From Shinella fusca (GTDB lineage Bacteria > Pseudomonadota > Alphaproteobacteria > Rhizobiales > Rhizobiaceae), in contig NZ_JACHIK010000007.1 in NCBI RefSeq assembly GCF_014203155.1, forward strand, positions 174,772-238,771: a DNA stretch of 64,000 nucleotides, read 5' to 3'. Positions 1 through 11,388 of this stretch are shown piece after piece. The notes under the pieces were generated by a model that ran no database searches, was not told the DNA's origin, and saw nothing but the letters and a program-made list of their open reading frames with translations. The stretch's first letter is position 1; each line of letters begins with the position of its first letter. The position numbers and the translations under genes are program-made.

Positions 1-276
1 GATCTTCTGCTTCTTGCGCGCTTCGGCCGCCTTCTTCTGGTTGGCGTATTTCAGCTTGCCGAGGTCAAGGATCTTGCAGACGGGCGGCTCGGAGTTCGGT
101 GCGATCTCCACGAGATCGAGGCCGGCTTCCTCGGCCATGCGGAGCGCCTGATCGGTGGGGACGGTGCCGTGGTTGTGGCCTTCGGCATCGATGAGCTGGA
201 TCCGGGGAACCCGGATTTCCCTGTTGGAGCGCGGGCCGTCCTTGACGGGGGCTTCCGCTTTGAATGGTCTGCGAAT
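1..276 (-). CDS. infC: Translation initiation factor IF-3, N-terminal part (cut by window edge)
   Basis: The minus strand reads out the first 92 codons of IF-3, including [37 protein letters not shown] and the lysine-rich start of the linker. IF-3 binds the 30S subunit, prevents 50S joining and checks the initiator tRNA. No ATG or GTG fits. The family N-terminus begins at an ATT codon (274-276) preceded by GAGGAG, so it starts with the rare codon that is conserved in bacterial infC and used for autoregulation (known for E. coli; inferred here). The C-terminal domain lies left of the window. It is divergent from the hydrolase gene at 509. Confidence 0.93.
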   Translation of the reverse strand, partial: MRRPFKAEAPVKDGPRSNREIRVPRIQLIDAEGHNHGTVPTDQALRMAEEAGLDLVEIAPNSEPPVCKILDLGKLKYANQKKAAEARKKQKI

Positions 277-508
277 GGTCGTGTTCTCCTCGAACTGTTT
301 CGACTGGTACGATGGCGTGCGTCGATCGGGCCGTCTTGCCGCCCTGCGGCGTCTGTCGGCAATGTGTTGATCGCGCTTCCGAAGTCAATAGCATGGGACG
401 TGGAAAAAATCACCACCTGTCCTTGCGGTTGCGAATCTGGTCTAGGACGGGGCCGACAGGCGGGAGCCGGGCGGTTTTCCGACCGCGGCGCACGACAGGG
501 AGATAGGC

Positions 509-1327
509 ATGGCGACGGCGAACGGCAACGGGGACGCGGTGGAATTCATCACGGTCGGCACGGGCGGGGATGCGCGCGGGATCACCGTTTCGCTCCAGCG
601 TCCCGCAGCCGGCAACGGCCTTGCCCATTTCGTCTGGCTCGGCGGCTACCGTTCCGACATGTCGGGCACCAAGGCGATGGAGCTCGCCGGCCTTGCCGCA
701 CGCCTCGGCGCCGGCTGCGTGCGCTTCGACTATTCCGGCCACGGCGCCTCGGGCGGCGCCTTCACGGACGGCACGATCTCGCGCTGGCTCGAGGAAGCTC
801 TCGCCGTGATCGATCATGCGGTAAAGACGATCGGCACGCGCCGCGCCGTGCTGGTCGGCTCCTCCATGGGCGGCTGGATCGCGCTGCGCGCCGTCGAGGA
901 GCTCGCAAGGCGGAACGGCGTCGAGATCGCCGGCCTCGTCCTCATCGCGCCCGCGCCGGATTTCACCTCGGAGCTGATCGAGCCCAACCTGACGCAGGCG
1001 GAGCGCACGGCGCTTGCCGAACGCGGCCAGTTCGAGGAACCGACGCCCTACGGCCCCGACCCGAACATCTATACCTTGAAGCTCATCGAGGACGGACGGC
1101 AGAACCGCGTGCTCGACGGCGTCATCGAGACGGGCTGCCCCGTGCATATCCTGCAGGGCATGGCCGATCCGGACGTTCCCTATGCCCATGCGGTGCGCTT
1201 GATGGAGCATCTTTCCGGCGACGACGTGGTGCTGACGATGATCCGCGACGGCGATCACCGCCTCTCGCGCCCGCAGGATATCGCGAAGATCCTCGAGGCC
1301 GCTGAGGCGCTTGCCGGCGCGCCGTGA
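509..1327 (+). CDS. Alpha/beta hydrolase, ABHD10-like
   Basis: A 272-residue cytosolic alpha/beta hydrolase. The nucleophile elbow is GSSMGG (Ser119), the oxyanion region is WLGGYRSD near residue 43, the acid is in GMADPDVP, and the histidine is in DGDHRL near the C-terminus, so the triad is complete. The domain resembles the ABHD10 / serine aminopeptidase-like group; thioesterase or esterase activity is likely but the substrate cannot be read. GGGAGA precedes the ATG. It stands alone between divergent infC and the exported peptidase. No signal peptide or membrane segment is visible. Confidence 0.85.
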   Translation: MATANGNGDAVEFITVGTGGDARGITVSLQRPAAGNGLAHFVWLGGYRSDMSGTKAMELAGLAARLGAGCVRFDYSGHGASGGAFTDGTISRWLEEALAVIDHAVKTIGTRRAVLVGSSMGGWIALRAVEELARRNGVEIAGLVLIAPAPDFTSELIEPNLTQAERTALAERGQFEEPTPYGPDPNIYTLKLIEDGRQNRVLDGVIETGCPVHILQGMADPDVPYAHAVRLMEHLSGDDVVLTMIRDGDHRLSRPQDIAKILEAAEALAGAP

Positions 1328-1402
1328 AGCGCCGGCCGGCCGCGTCTTAACCATAATGCGGCATCGCCAAAACTGATGATTGACGAAAGGTCCTTCTGGC
1401 CG

Positions 1403-1418
1403 TTAACTTTTTGTTAAC
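1403..1418. promoter_or_regulatory. CtrA-type binding site (TTAA-N7-TTAAC)
   Basis: TTAA at 1403-1406, seven bases, then TTAAC at 1414-1418. This is an exact match to the full CtrA consensus TTAA-N7-TTAAC and ends 16 bases before the chosen start of the exported cysteine peptidase. CtrA is the cell-cycle response regulator of Rhizobiales. Its position over the start region could repress or activate; which one is inference. Confidence 0.6.
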
Positions 1419-1434
1419 GATGAGGGGACGTTTC

Positions 1435-2052
1435 ATGGCACGAATGACTGGTGCAAAGGCCGGGGCTGCAGCGGTGCTCGCTCTCCTCGTATCTTCTTCC
1501 TCGGCCTTCACGGCGCCGGCTTCGGCGCTTTCCATGCGGACCGGCGCGGTGACCTCGCAGCCGATCGGCCATTACGAATTCTGTCAGACCCACAAGTCCG
1601 AATGCCGCGCCGGCGTGCGCAACCTGGCGCCCGCCAAGGTCACGTCCTTCGGCTGGACGGTCGTCCGCAAGATCAACGCCAGCGTCAACCGCGACATCGC
1701 GCCGATGACCGACAAGGACCTCTACGGCAAGGACGAGTTCTGGGCCTATCCCGACAAGGCCGGCGATTGCGAGGACTTCGTGCTCCTCAAGCGCCGCAAG
1801 CTGATGCAGCAGGGCTTTGCCGCGGGCGACCTGCTCGTCACCGTCGTGCGCAAGCCGGACGGCGAGGGCCATGCAGTCCTGACGCTGCGCACCACCGAGG
1901 GCGACTACATCCTCGACAACCTCAACAACGAGGTGAAGCTGTGGACCGAGACGCCCTATCGCTATCTCAAGCGGCAGGCCTCGTTCAACGCCGGCCGCTG
2001 GGTATCGATCGAGAACGGCGACGCCGTCATGGTGTCCTCGGTCGGCCAGTAG
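1435..2052 (+). CDS. Exported bacterial transglutaminase-like cysteine peptidase (BTLCP, C93)
   Basis: A 205-residue secreted protein: N-terminal signal peptide (hydrophobic residues about 11-31, cleavage near ASA-LS), then a transglutaminase-like fold with candidate catalytic residues Cys112 (GDCEDF), His146 (EGHAVL) and Asp161 (ILDN). BTLCP proteins are periplasmic thiol peptidases or amidases common in alphaproteobacteria; in other bacteria relatives work with adhesin/LapD-type systems, none of which is seen here. ATG 1435 is chosen because GAGGGGAC lies just before it; in-frame upstream starts at 1411 and 1420 overlap the CtrA box. A strong terminator follows. Confidence 0.85.
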   Translation: MARMTGAKAGAAAVLALLVSSSSAFTAPASALSMRTGAVTSQPIGHYEFCQTHKSECRAGVRNLAPAKVTSFGWTVVRKINASVNRDIAPMTDKDLYGKDEFWAYPDKAGDCEDFVLLKRRKLMQQGFAAGDLLVTVVRKPDGEGHAVLTLRTTEGDYILDNLNNEVKLWTETPYRYLKRQASFNAGRWVSIENGDAVMVSSVGQ

Positions 2053-2078
2053 GCATCCGCCTATGGGAATTCCGGAAA

Positions 2079-2111
2079 GGCCGCGGATCGCTCCGCGGCC
2101 TTTTGCTTTGT

Positions 2112-2113
<2 letters not shown>
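2079..2113 (+). terminator. Rho-independent terminator of the cysteine peptidase gene
   Basis: A perfect 9-bp GC stem (GGCCGCGGA / TCCGCGGCC) with a TCGC loop is followed by TTTTGCTTTGTTT. It overlaps the stop codon of the convergent aldo/keto reductase by two bases. Confidence 0.85.
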
Positions 2114-3110
<997 letters not shown>

Positions 3111-3228
3111 GGCGAAATCCTTCTGGAAGGCGGAAACGGGGCCGGGCGGCGGGGAAGCCGCCGTCATCCGGCAAGGCTCAATCTAGGGCTTGCCGCCTCT
3201 TCTGAAAATTGCTGCAAAAGCCAACGAC

Positions 3229-3249
3229 TTGTTCTATCTGTTCGAACAA
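3229..3249. promoter_or_regulatory. Inverted repeat over the LysR start, possible autoregulatory operator
   Basis: TTGTTC (3229-3234) and GAACAA (3244-3249) form perfect 6-bp arms separated by 9 bases, with a second palindrome GTTCGAAC inside. It ends on the first base of the LysR start codon and lies in the divergent gap to the reductase. LysR proteins bind dyads of the T-N11-A type in such gaps. The assignment is by position only. Confidence 0.35.
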
Positions 3250-4139
3250 TGAACCGGACCCAGCTTTCCCAGCTCGCCGTGCTGGCCGTCGTCGCGGAAG
3301 CGCGCTCCTTCCGCAAGGCGGCCGCGGAGCTTGCCGTCGCGCCCTCGGCCGTCAGCCATGCCGTCTCGGCGCTGGAGGCGAGCCTCGGCGTGCGGCTGCT
3401 GGCCCGCACCACCCGCTCCGTCGCGCCGACGGAGGAGGGGCGCCTGCTGCTCGACACGCTCGCGCCCGCACTTGCCGATATCGGCAATGTCATGGAGGCC
3501 TTGGCCGACCGGCAGGGCCGCCCCGCCGGGCCGCTGCGGGTCACCATGCCGCTGATCGCCGCCGAGGAGATCGTCATGCCGCGCCTCGGCGCGTTCCTTT
3601 CGGCCTATCCGGAGATCGAACTGGACCTTCGCACGGACGACCGCTTCGAGGACATCGTCGAGAAGGGCTTCGATGCGGGGCTGAGGCTTGGCGAGCATCT
3701 GGAGGCGGACATGATCGCGGCCCGGGCGAGTGGCCCGTGGCGCGGCCTCGTCGTCGGCGCGCCCGCCTATTTCGAGCGGCACGAAAAGCCCCTGCAGCCG
3801 CGCGATCTCATGCAGCACCGCTGCGTCCGCCGGCGCTTTTCCAGCGGGCGGATCTATCGCTGGGAACTGGAGAAGGACGGGCGGCAGGTGACCGTCGATG
3901 TCGACGGGCCGCTCATCGTCTCCGACCAGCGGCTGATGCGCGCCGCCGCCATCGACGGGGCGGGCCTTGCCTATGTCTTCGACCAGCGCGTTGCCGAGGA
4001 CATCGCCGCCGGCCGGCTCGTGCCGGTGCTGGAGGACTGGTGCCCGGCCTTCGACGGCTTTTCGATCTACTATCCTTCGCGCCGGCAGATGCGCCCGGCG
4101 CTGCGCGCCTTCGTCGATTTCTTCCGCTACCGGGGCTGA
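3249..4139 (+). CDS. LysR-family transcriptional regulator
   Basis: A 296-residue LysR regulator: winged helix-turn-helix at residues about 5-62 (SFRKAAAELAVAPSAVSHAV, then LGVRLLARTTRSV), followed by a periplasmic-binding-like effector domain (about 90-290). The close match to regulators paired with oxidoreductases (SALEASLGVRLLARTTRSVAPTEEG) and the divergent position suggest control of the aldo/keto reductase at 2112-3110. The ligand is unknown. There is no obvious ribosome binding site beyond the palindrome TTGTTC..GAACAA, which overlaps the start. It ends 3 bases from the convergent GNAT gene. Confidence 0.92.
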   Translation: MNRTQLSQLAVLAVVAEARSFRKAAAELAVAPSAVSHAVSALEASLGVRLLARTTRSVAPTEEGRLLLDTLAPALADIGNVMEALADRQGRPAGPLRVTMPLIAAEEIVMPRLGAFLSAYPEIELDLRTDDRFEDIVEKGFDAGLRLGEHLEADMIAARASGPWRGLVVGAPAYFERHEKPLQPRDLMQHRCVRRRFSSGRIYRWELEKDGRQVTVDVDGPLIVSDQRLMRAAAIDGAGLAYVFDQRVAEDIAAGRLVPVLEDWCPAFDGFSIYYPSRRQMRPALRAFVDFFRYRG

Positions 4140-4142
4140 GGC

Positions 4143-4586
4143 TCAGGTCGCAAGGCGGTAGCGCAGGTGCCCGTCGGTCTCCACATAGCTGTCGTAGAGC
4201 CTGCGGGCGCGTTCGTTCTTCTCGCTGACATGCCAGTAGATGCCGCGCCAGCCGTGGCGCCTGGAGATGGCGACGAGGTCGTCGATCAGCGCCCGCCCGA
4301 CGCCCTTGCCGCGCGCTGCGCCGTCCACGAAGAGGTCTTCCAGGTAGCCCTCCGGTGCGATGTCCCAGGTGGAATCGTGATAGTGGTGGATGGCAAAGCC
4401 GAGCAGCCTGCCGTCGTCCTCGGCGACGCGCATCGAGACGCGCGAGGCGGGATCGAGGATGCGCGCCCAGGTGAAGGCCGTCACCTCCTCCGATACCTCG
4501 GTGCCGTAGAAGGCGAGATAGCCGGCCCAGAGTGTCCTCCAGGCCGCCTCGTCGGTTTCGCGTGCGTCGCGGATGAGGAGCGCCAT
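4143..4586 (-). CDS. GNAT N-acetyltransferase
   Basis: A 147-residue single-domain GNAT. The acetyl-CoA pyrophosphate loop is [18 protein letters not shown] (residues 88-105), preceded by the YLEDLFV beta strand; the C-terminal ENERARRLYDSY-type helix is also visible (NERARRLYDSY). It resembles cytosolic acetyltransferases of small amines or aminoglycoside-like compounds; the substrate is unknown. It starts 2 bases after the stop of the upstream aldo/keto reductase, so the two are almost certainly co-transcribed. Confidence 0.85.
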   Translation of the reverse strand: MALLIRDARETDEAAWRTLWAGYLAFYGTEVSEEVTAFTWARILDPASRVSMRVAEDDGRLLGFAIHHYHDSTWDIAPEGYLEDLFVDGAARGKGVGRALIDDLVAISRRHGWRGIYWHVSEKNERARRLYDSYVETDGHLRYRLAT

Positions 4587-4588
4587 GG

Positions 4589-5539
4589 TCACGCGCCCGC
4601 GCGGTCGAGCGCGGCCATCTGGTCGGCGGAAAGCGTCAGGGCCGCCGCCTTCGTCAGGCTGGCGAGCTGCGCAAGGCTTGTGGCGCTGGCGATGGGGGCC
4701 GTCACGGCGGGCTTGGCCATCAGCCAGGCGAGCGCGATTTCCGCCGGCGCCGCGCCCGTCTCGGCCGAAACGCTGTCGAGCGCGGCGAGGATGCGCAGGC
4801 CCTTGTCGTCGAGATAGCGGGCAACGCCGCCGCCGCGCGCCTTGCCCTCCGTATCCGCCTTGCTGCGGTACTTGCCGGAAAGGAAGCCGGAGGCGAGGCT
4901 GTAATAGGTGATGACGCCGATGTCCTCCTTGCGGCAGAGGTCCGCCAGCGGACCCTCGAAGCCCGCCCGGTCGTAGAGATTGTATTCCGGCTGCAGCGCG
5001 CCGTAGCGCGGCAGGCCCGCCCTGTCGGCGGCCTCGAAGGAGGCCTGAAGCTGGCCGGCATCGAGGTTGGAGGCGCCGAAGGCGCGCACCTTGCCCGCCT
5101 TCAAGAGGCCGGCATGGGCCTCCAGCGTCTCCTCGTAAGGCGTTTCCGGGTCCGGCCAGTGCGAGAGATAGAGGTCGATATGGTCGGTCTGGAGCCGACG
5201 CAGCGAGTTCTCCACCTCCTCGATAATCCAGGCCTTGCGCAGGTCCCGCCGCCCCTGGCCCATGTCGGAGCCGACCTTGGTGATGATCACCACCCTGTCG
5301 CGGGCGATGCCGGAACGCTTCAGCCACTTGCCGATGATCGTCTCGGATTCGCCGCCCTTGTTGCCCGGCACCCAGCGGGAATAGGCGTCCGCCGTGTCGA
5401 TGGCGTTGAAACCGGCGCCGGTGAAGGCGTCGAGCAGGTCGAACGAGGTCTTCTCGTCGGCCGTCCAGCCGAACACGTTGCCGCCGAAGACGAGCGGGGC
5501 GATGGAAAGGCCGGTCTTGCCGAGGGGGCGGAGCTGCAT
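4589..5539 (-). CDS. Aldo/keto reductase (second)
   Basis: A 316-residue aldo/keto reductase with tetrad Asp48, Tyr53 (NAIDTADAYSRW), Lys88 (IITKVG) and His127 (LYLSHWPDP). It carries the YhdN/AKR11-like PEYNLYDR and YYSLASGFLSGKYR motifs and is not a close duplicate of the 2112-3110 gene. It probably reduces small aldehydes with NADPH; the substrate is not deducible. Its stop is 2 bases ahead of the GNAT start, forming a two-gene operon. GGATCCTCC-type sequence on the plus strand gives a GGAGG box just before the ATG. Divergent from the Gfo/Idh gene. Confidence 0.9.
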   Translation of the reverse strand: MQLRPLGKTGLSIAPLVFGGNVFGWTADEKTSFDLLDAFTGAGFNAIDTADAYSRWVPGNKGGESETIIGKWLKRSGIARDRVVIITKVGSDMGQGRRDLRKAWIIEEVENSLRRLQTDHIDLYLSHWPDPETPYEETLEAHAGLLKAGKVRAFGASNLDAGQLQASFEAADRAGLPRYGALQPEYNLYDRAGFEGPLADLCRKEDIGVITYYSLASGFLSGKYRSKADTEGKARGGGVARYLDDKGLRILAALDSVSAETGAAPAEIALAWLMAKPAVTAPIASATSLAQLASLTKAAALTLSADQMAALDRAGA

Positions 5540-5683
5540 GGGGATCCTCCAAGGGGTTCGTGCTGAAATATTCTCTCCACATAGGGCGTTGCGCGCCCTT
5601 TGCGACGCCCGTGCGGGAATTTCGGGCGCTTGCGAGGAACGTACCTCGCCGCTAGTCTCTCGCGCAAATCAAGGAGGATCATC

Positions 5684-6670
5684 ATGTTGCGTTTCGGAAT
5701 CCTGTCGACGGCCAAGATCGGCCGCGAGCTCGTCGTGCCGGCCATCCAGGATGCGGAGAACTGCGTCGTCACGGCCATCGCCAGCCGCGACCACGCCAAG
5801 GCCCGCGCCATGGCCGACCGCTTCTCCGTGCCGCATGCCTTCGGCTCCTACGAGGAGATGCTGGCCTCCGACACGATCGATGCGGTCTACATCCCGCTGC
5901 CGACCTCGCAGCATGTCGAATGGTCGATCAAGGCGGCCGATGCCGGAAAGCATGTGCTGTGCGAAAAGCCGATCGCGCTCGATGCCGGCGAGATTTCCGC
6001 GCTGATTGCGGCGCGCGACCGCAACAGGGTGCTGATCTCGGAGGCCTACATGGTCACCTACAGCCCCGTCTGGCGCAAGGTGCGCGCGCTCATCGCCGAA
6101 GGGGCGATCGGCCGGCTGCGCCATGTGCAGGGCGCCTTCACCTATTTCAACCGCGATCCCGGCAACATGCGCAACGTGCCGGCGCTCGGCGGCGGCGGCC
6201 TGCCGGATATCGGCGTCTACCCGACGATCACCACGCGCTTCGCCACCGGCAAGGAGCCTCTCCGCGTGCAGGCGAACACCGACCGCGACCCGGACTTCGG
6301 CACGGACATCTATTCGAGCGTGCGCGCCGATTTCGGCGATTTCGAACTGTCCTTCTACATCTCCACCCAGCTTGCCCAGCGCCAGGTCATGGTCTTCCAC
6401 GGCGACAAGGGTTTCATCGAGGTCAAGTCCCCCTTCAACGCCGACCGCTACGGCGCCGAGGAGATCGAGCTGACCAACCAGAGCCACAGCGAAAGCCAGC
6501 ACTTCCGCTTCCAGGACGCGCGCCAGTACCGCCGCGAGGTCGAGGCCTTCACGCGTGCTGCGCTCGGAGAGAAGGAGGAGGTGGTGACGCTGGAAAGCTC
6601 CGCCGCCAATCAGAAGCTCATCGACGCCATCTACCGCGCCAGCGAGAAGGACGGCTGGGAGCCGGTGTGA
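5684..6670 (+). CDS. Gfo/Idh/MocA-family NAD(P)-dependent oxidoreductase
   Basis: A 328-residue dehydrogenase. The N-terminal Rossmann domain begins [17 protein letters not shown], the family signature EKP is at residues 94-96 (CEKPIALD), and a C-terminal alpha/beta substrate domain follows. The layout matches glucose-fructose oxidoreductase / dihydrodiol dehydrogenase relatives that act on sugars, inositols or diols. The start is fixed by a perfect AAGGAGG at 5671-5677. No sugar ABC transporter is adjacent, so the substrate cannot be inferred. A terminator follows immediately. Confidence 0.9.
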   Translation: MLRFGILSTAKIGRELVVPAIQDAENCVVTAIASRDHAKARAMADRFSVPHAFGSYEEMLASDTIDAVYIPLPTSQHVEWSIKAADAGKHVLCEKPIALDAGEISALIAARDRNRVLISEAYMVTYSPVWRKVRALIAEGAIGRLRHVQGAFTYFNRDPGNMRNVPALGGGGLPDIGVYPTITTRFATGKEPLRVQANTDRDPDFGTDIYSSVRADFGDFELSFYISTQLAQRQVMVFHGDKGFIEVKSPFNADRYGAEEIELTNQSHSESQHFRFQDARQYRREVEAFTRAALGEKEEVVTLESSAANQKLIDAIYRASEKDGWEPV

Positions 6671-6682
6671 GTGCGACGCAAA

Positions 6683-6710
6683 AAGGGGAGGTGATGCCTC
6701 CCCTTCGAGT
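6683..6710 (+). terminator. Rho-independent terminator after the Gfo/Idh gene
   Basis: A perfect 9-bp stem AAGGGGAGG / CCTCCCCTT with a TGATG loop, 12 bases after the stop codon. The T tract is short (TT, then CGAGTTT), so it is a moderate terminator. Confidence 0.7.
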
Positions 6711-6792
6711 TTGAAGTCCGTTCGGCTGCTTCGGTTCGAGCGTCCGCTTGGCTGCCGTTGCAGCCGTGCCGCCTTGGCTCTACCTCCATGAT

Positions 6793-6874
6793 CGTCATCC
6801 TCGGGCTTGACCCGAGGATCCACCATGCATGCCGTGCCGGCGGGTGGATGCTCGGGTCAAGCCCGAGCATGACG
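6793..6874. repeat. Large imperfect palindrome, dispersed-repeat type
   Basis: Arms of 32 bases (6793-6824 and 6843-6874) are inverted copies matching at 30 of 32 positions, around an 18-base loop. Each arm carries its own inner palindrome CTCGGGCTTGACCCGAG. The unit looks like the dispersed intergenic palindrome common in Rhizobiales genomes (family recall, not searched). It sits in the 250-base gap between the Gfo/Idh gene and the 3' end of lepA, and as RNA would form a very stable hairpin. Confidence 0.8.
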
Positions 6875-6920
6875 GAGGAGGGGAGGAGGAGAGGCCGCGC
6901 CGGCGTTGAGGGACGCGGCC

Positions 6921-8753
<1,833 letters not shown>

Positions 8754-8814
8754 ATAGCAGCGGGGCGGATTCCCGCAAAGCGGTAAATGAAGGGTTTCCT
8801 CGCCGCAAGCGCCG

Positions 8815-10071
8815 CTATTCCGGGGCTTTCTCGCCCTCCACCAGCGCGCCGGCATTGGGCACCTGTGCGCTGCGGATCTCGAAGGTCTCGCGCGCCTCCG
8901 GCGGCACGGTTTCGCGAAGGCGCAGGCGATGGGCGACGAAGGCCGCATAGAGGAGCGCGACCGCCATCACCGCATAGATGAAGGTCTTGTCGCCGAAGAC
9001 AGGTGTCAGCGCCGTCACGGCGAGCGGCACCAGCGTTGCGGCGGCCGACCAGGCGACGAGCAGGGTGGAGGCGAGCGGTACGAAATCGTCGGGATCCGTG
9101 CGGTCGTTGGCATGGGCGTTTGCGATGGAATAGACGCTCTCGACGCCGCCGGCCCACAGCGCGAAGACGATCATCAGCACGGCCATGGCGCCGAAGGAGA
9201 CGAAGAGCGCGGCGACCGCCGTGCCGGCGATCAGGAGGCAGGTGCCGATCAGCACGACGCGCCGGTCCACGCGGTCCGACAGCGTGCCGAGCGGATATTG
9301 CACGAAGAGGAGGCCGAACTGCATGACGAACATCAGCAGCGCCACGTCGGCCTGCCCGACATCGTGGGTGGCGGCATAGATCGGCGTGAAGCCCTGCACC
9401 ACCATGGAAAGGCCGCCGGCGGCCAGCACGCCGATCAGCGCCACCGGCGAATTGCGCCAGGCCATGGCGAAATCGACATTGACGCGGGCGGGCGGCGGCG
9501 GGGTCGGCAGCCGGGTGAGGCCGATCGGCAGCAGCGCGACGGTGGTGACGAAGATGGTGACGAGGGGCGCGAGGTTGCCGTCCGCCGGCATCCGGCCGAA
9601 GAGCCACGCCCCGACGCCGAGCCCGAGCACATAGGCCATGTAGAAGAAGGACATGGCCTTGCCGCGCCAGCGGTTGTCGCTGGCATGGTTCAGCCAGCTC
9701 TGGGCGATGATGAAGTTGAAATTGCCGGCGACGCCATAGACCCCGCGCGCGAAGACCCACAGCAGCGGGTGGATGCCGAGCGCCACGAGGAAGGCGGCGA
9801 TGATGACCAGCGCCAGCGAGCAGGAGAAGGCGCGCGCATGGCCGACGCGGCGGATGACGGGGCCGGCGATGACGCAGCCGACGAGCCCGCCGAAAGCGAT
9901 CATCGTGACCGCCGCGCCCGGCGTCCATTCCGGCGCGCCGACGCGGGCGAGCACATAGGGCACATAGGCCAGCATGATGCCGTTGCCGATGGCGACGAGC
10001 GTCATCGAAACGACGATGGCGGTGATGGAAAAGAGCGAGGATGCCCGCTGCGTCTCGCCTGTCATCTGCAT
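8815..10071 (-). CDS. MFS transporter
   Basis: A 418-residue major facilitator with 12 predicted hydrophobic segments. The loop after the second segment carries [13 protein letters not shown] and the mid-protein loop [14 protein letters not shown], both MFS hallmark regions. The glycine-rich, [23 protein letters not shown] N-half resembles the YcaD-like group. Substrate and direction are unknown. It is divergent from an XRE-cupin regulator with a shared 130-base promoter region, so the regulator may control it. Confidence 0.88.
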   Translation of the reverse strand: MQMTGETQRASSLFSITAIVVSMTLVAIGNGIMLAYVPYVLARVGAPEWTPGAAVTMIAFGGLVGCVIAGPVIRRVGHARAFSCSLALVIIAAFLVALGIHPLLWVFARGVYGVAGNFNFIIAQSWLNHASDNRWRGKAMSFFYMAYVLGLGVGAWLFGRMPADGNLAPLVTIFVTTVALLPIGLTRLPTPPPPARVNVDFAMAWRNSPVALIGVLAAGGLSMVVQGFTPIYAATHDVGQADVALLMFVMQFGLLFVQYPLGTLSDRVDRRVVLIGTCLLIAGTAVAALFVSFGAMAVLMIVFALWAGGVESVYSIANAHANDRTDPDDFVPLASTLLVAWSAAATLVPLAVTALTPVFGDKTFIYAVMAVALLYAAFVAHRLRLRETVPPEARETFEIRSAQVPNAGALVEGEKAPE

Positions 10072-10172
10072 GCCTCCCCCTCGCGCGGCGCCACCTTATC
10101 CGGCCGGGCGGTGTCGCATTGTCGCCGGAGCGGCATGGCGGAAATTTATTTTCGGTCGGCGGGGTAGCGGCG

Positions 10173-10201
10173 TTGACTCCATCATGAGGGATAATTATTC
10201 C
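10173..10201 (+). promoter_or_regulatory. Promoter and dyad before the XRE-cupin gene
   Basis: TTGACT (10173-10178) is a good -35 box. A dyad GGGATAATTATTCC (10188-10201, one mismatched pair) occupies the -10 region, directly ahead of an ATG-ATA-ATG start with no Shine-Dalgarno sequence. This suggests an autoregulated and possibly leaderless transcript. It is inference from layout only. Confidence 0.4.
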
Positions 10202-10783
10202 ATGATAATGGAAAATGAAACGGAACCTCTGGAAAGCGCCATCGGCGAGCGGGTGCGGATGCTGCGCACGGCGCGCGGCCAGACGCTCGACGACCTCGCC
10301 TCCGCCTCCGGCGTCAGCCGGGCGATGATCTCGCGCATCGAGCGTGGCGAGGCGAGCCCGACGGCGCAGCTTCTGGCACGGCTCTGCACGGCGCTGGACC
10401 TGACGCTCTCGGCCTTCTTCGCCTTTTCCGGCGAGAGCGGCGATCCCTTGTCGCGGCGCGAGGCGCAGGTGCTCTGGCGCGATCCGGAAACGGGTTACCA
10501 GCGCCGCGCCGTATCGCCGCCCAACACCGCCTCGCGCGTCGACGTGGTGGAGGTGGAGTTCCCGGCCGGCGCGCGGATCGCCTATCCGCCGGAGACGGCG
10601 AAGGCGGGCATGACGCAGCACGTCTGGCTGTTCTCCGGCCTGCTGCGCCTGACGGTCGCCGGCATGGCGCACGACCTTCGCCCCGGCGACTGCCTCTATA
10701 TGAGCATCACCGAAGGCCATGTCTTTGAAAATCCCGGCGACATGCCGGCCCGCTATGCCGTGGTGCTGGACCGCGGACGCTGA
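10202..10783 (+). CDS. XRE-family regulator with C-terminal cupin domain
   Basis: A 193-residue regulator: helix-turn-helix at about residues 15-70 (TLDDLASASGVSRAMISRIERGEASPT written in the protein as two helices), then a small cupin sensor domain at about 115-190. This architecture (PuuR/SutR-like) controls amine, amino-acid or efflux genes with a small-molecule ligand in the cupin. Alternative starts are 10184 and 10208. It is 11 bases upstream of a GNAT gene (operon) and divergent from an MFS transporter, so the three may form a detoxification or efflux unit. Confidence 0.88.
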   Translation: MIMENETEPLESAIGERVRMLRTARGQTLDDLASASGVSRAMISRIERGEASPTAQLLARLCTALDLTLSAFFAFSGESGDPLSRREAQVLWRDPETGYQRRAVSPPNTASRVDVVEVEFPAGARIAYPPETAKAGMTQHVWLFSGLLRLTVAGMAHDLRPGDCLYMSITEGHVFENPGDMPARYAVVLDRGR

Positions 10784-10794
10784 ACGAGGAACCG

Positions 10795-11328
10795 ATGAGC
10801 GACATACGCCTGTTCGATACGAATGAAGCCCGCGCCCGCATCGGGGAACTGGCCGAAGTGCTTGCCGATTGCGTGACGGACGGCGCTTCCGTCGGCTTCA
10901 TGGCGCCTTTCGGGCCGGCCGATGCGCTGCCCTTCTGGGAGGGCGTCGTCGCCGCGGTGGCGGAGGGCGCGGTGCTGCTCTTTGCCGCCGAGCGGGAGGG
11001 CCGCATCGTCGGCACGGTGCAGATCGGCATGAGCCAGATGCCGAACCAACCGCACCGGGCGGATGTGAAGAAGCTGCTGGTCAGGACGGACGAGCGCGGC
11101 CGCGGCCTTGCCCGCGCGCTGATGGCGGCGGCGGAGGCCGAGGCGGCCCGGCGAGGCAAAACGGTGCTGGTGCTCGACACGGCGACCGGCAGCCCGGCCG
11201 AAAGCATCTACGGACGCCTCGGCTGGCAGCGCGTCGGCGTCATCCCGGATTATGCGCTCTACCCGGACGGGCGCTATTGCGGCACGACGCTGTTCTACAA
11301 GCGCGTCGGCGGGCAGGAAGCGCATTGA
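10795..11328 (+). CDS. GNAT N-acetyltransferase
   Basis: A 177-residue GNAT. The acetyl-CoA loop is TDERGRGLARALM (about residues 98-110), followed by LVLDTATGSPAESIYGRLGW, the family C-terminal strand-helix. It is close in form to stress or antibiotic-type acetyltransferases; the acceptor is unknown. GAGGAACCG precedes the ATG and only 11 bases separate it from the XRE-cupin regulator, so it is likely co-transcribed and co-regulated with it. Confidence 0.88.
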   Translation: MSDIRLFDTNEARARIGELAEVLADCVTDGASVGFMAPFGPADALPFWEGVVAAVAEGAVLLFAAEREGRIVGTVQIGMSQMPNQPHRADVKKLLVRTDERGRGLARALMAAAEAEAARRGKTVLVLDTATGSPAESIYGRLGWQRVGVIPDYALYPDGRYCGTTLFYKRVGGQEAH

Positions 11329-11388
11329 CAGGAAAGGTCCGGTCCTGCACCCATGCGGGCCGAACGTTCGCAGCAATGACGGCCCGCC

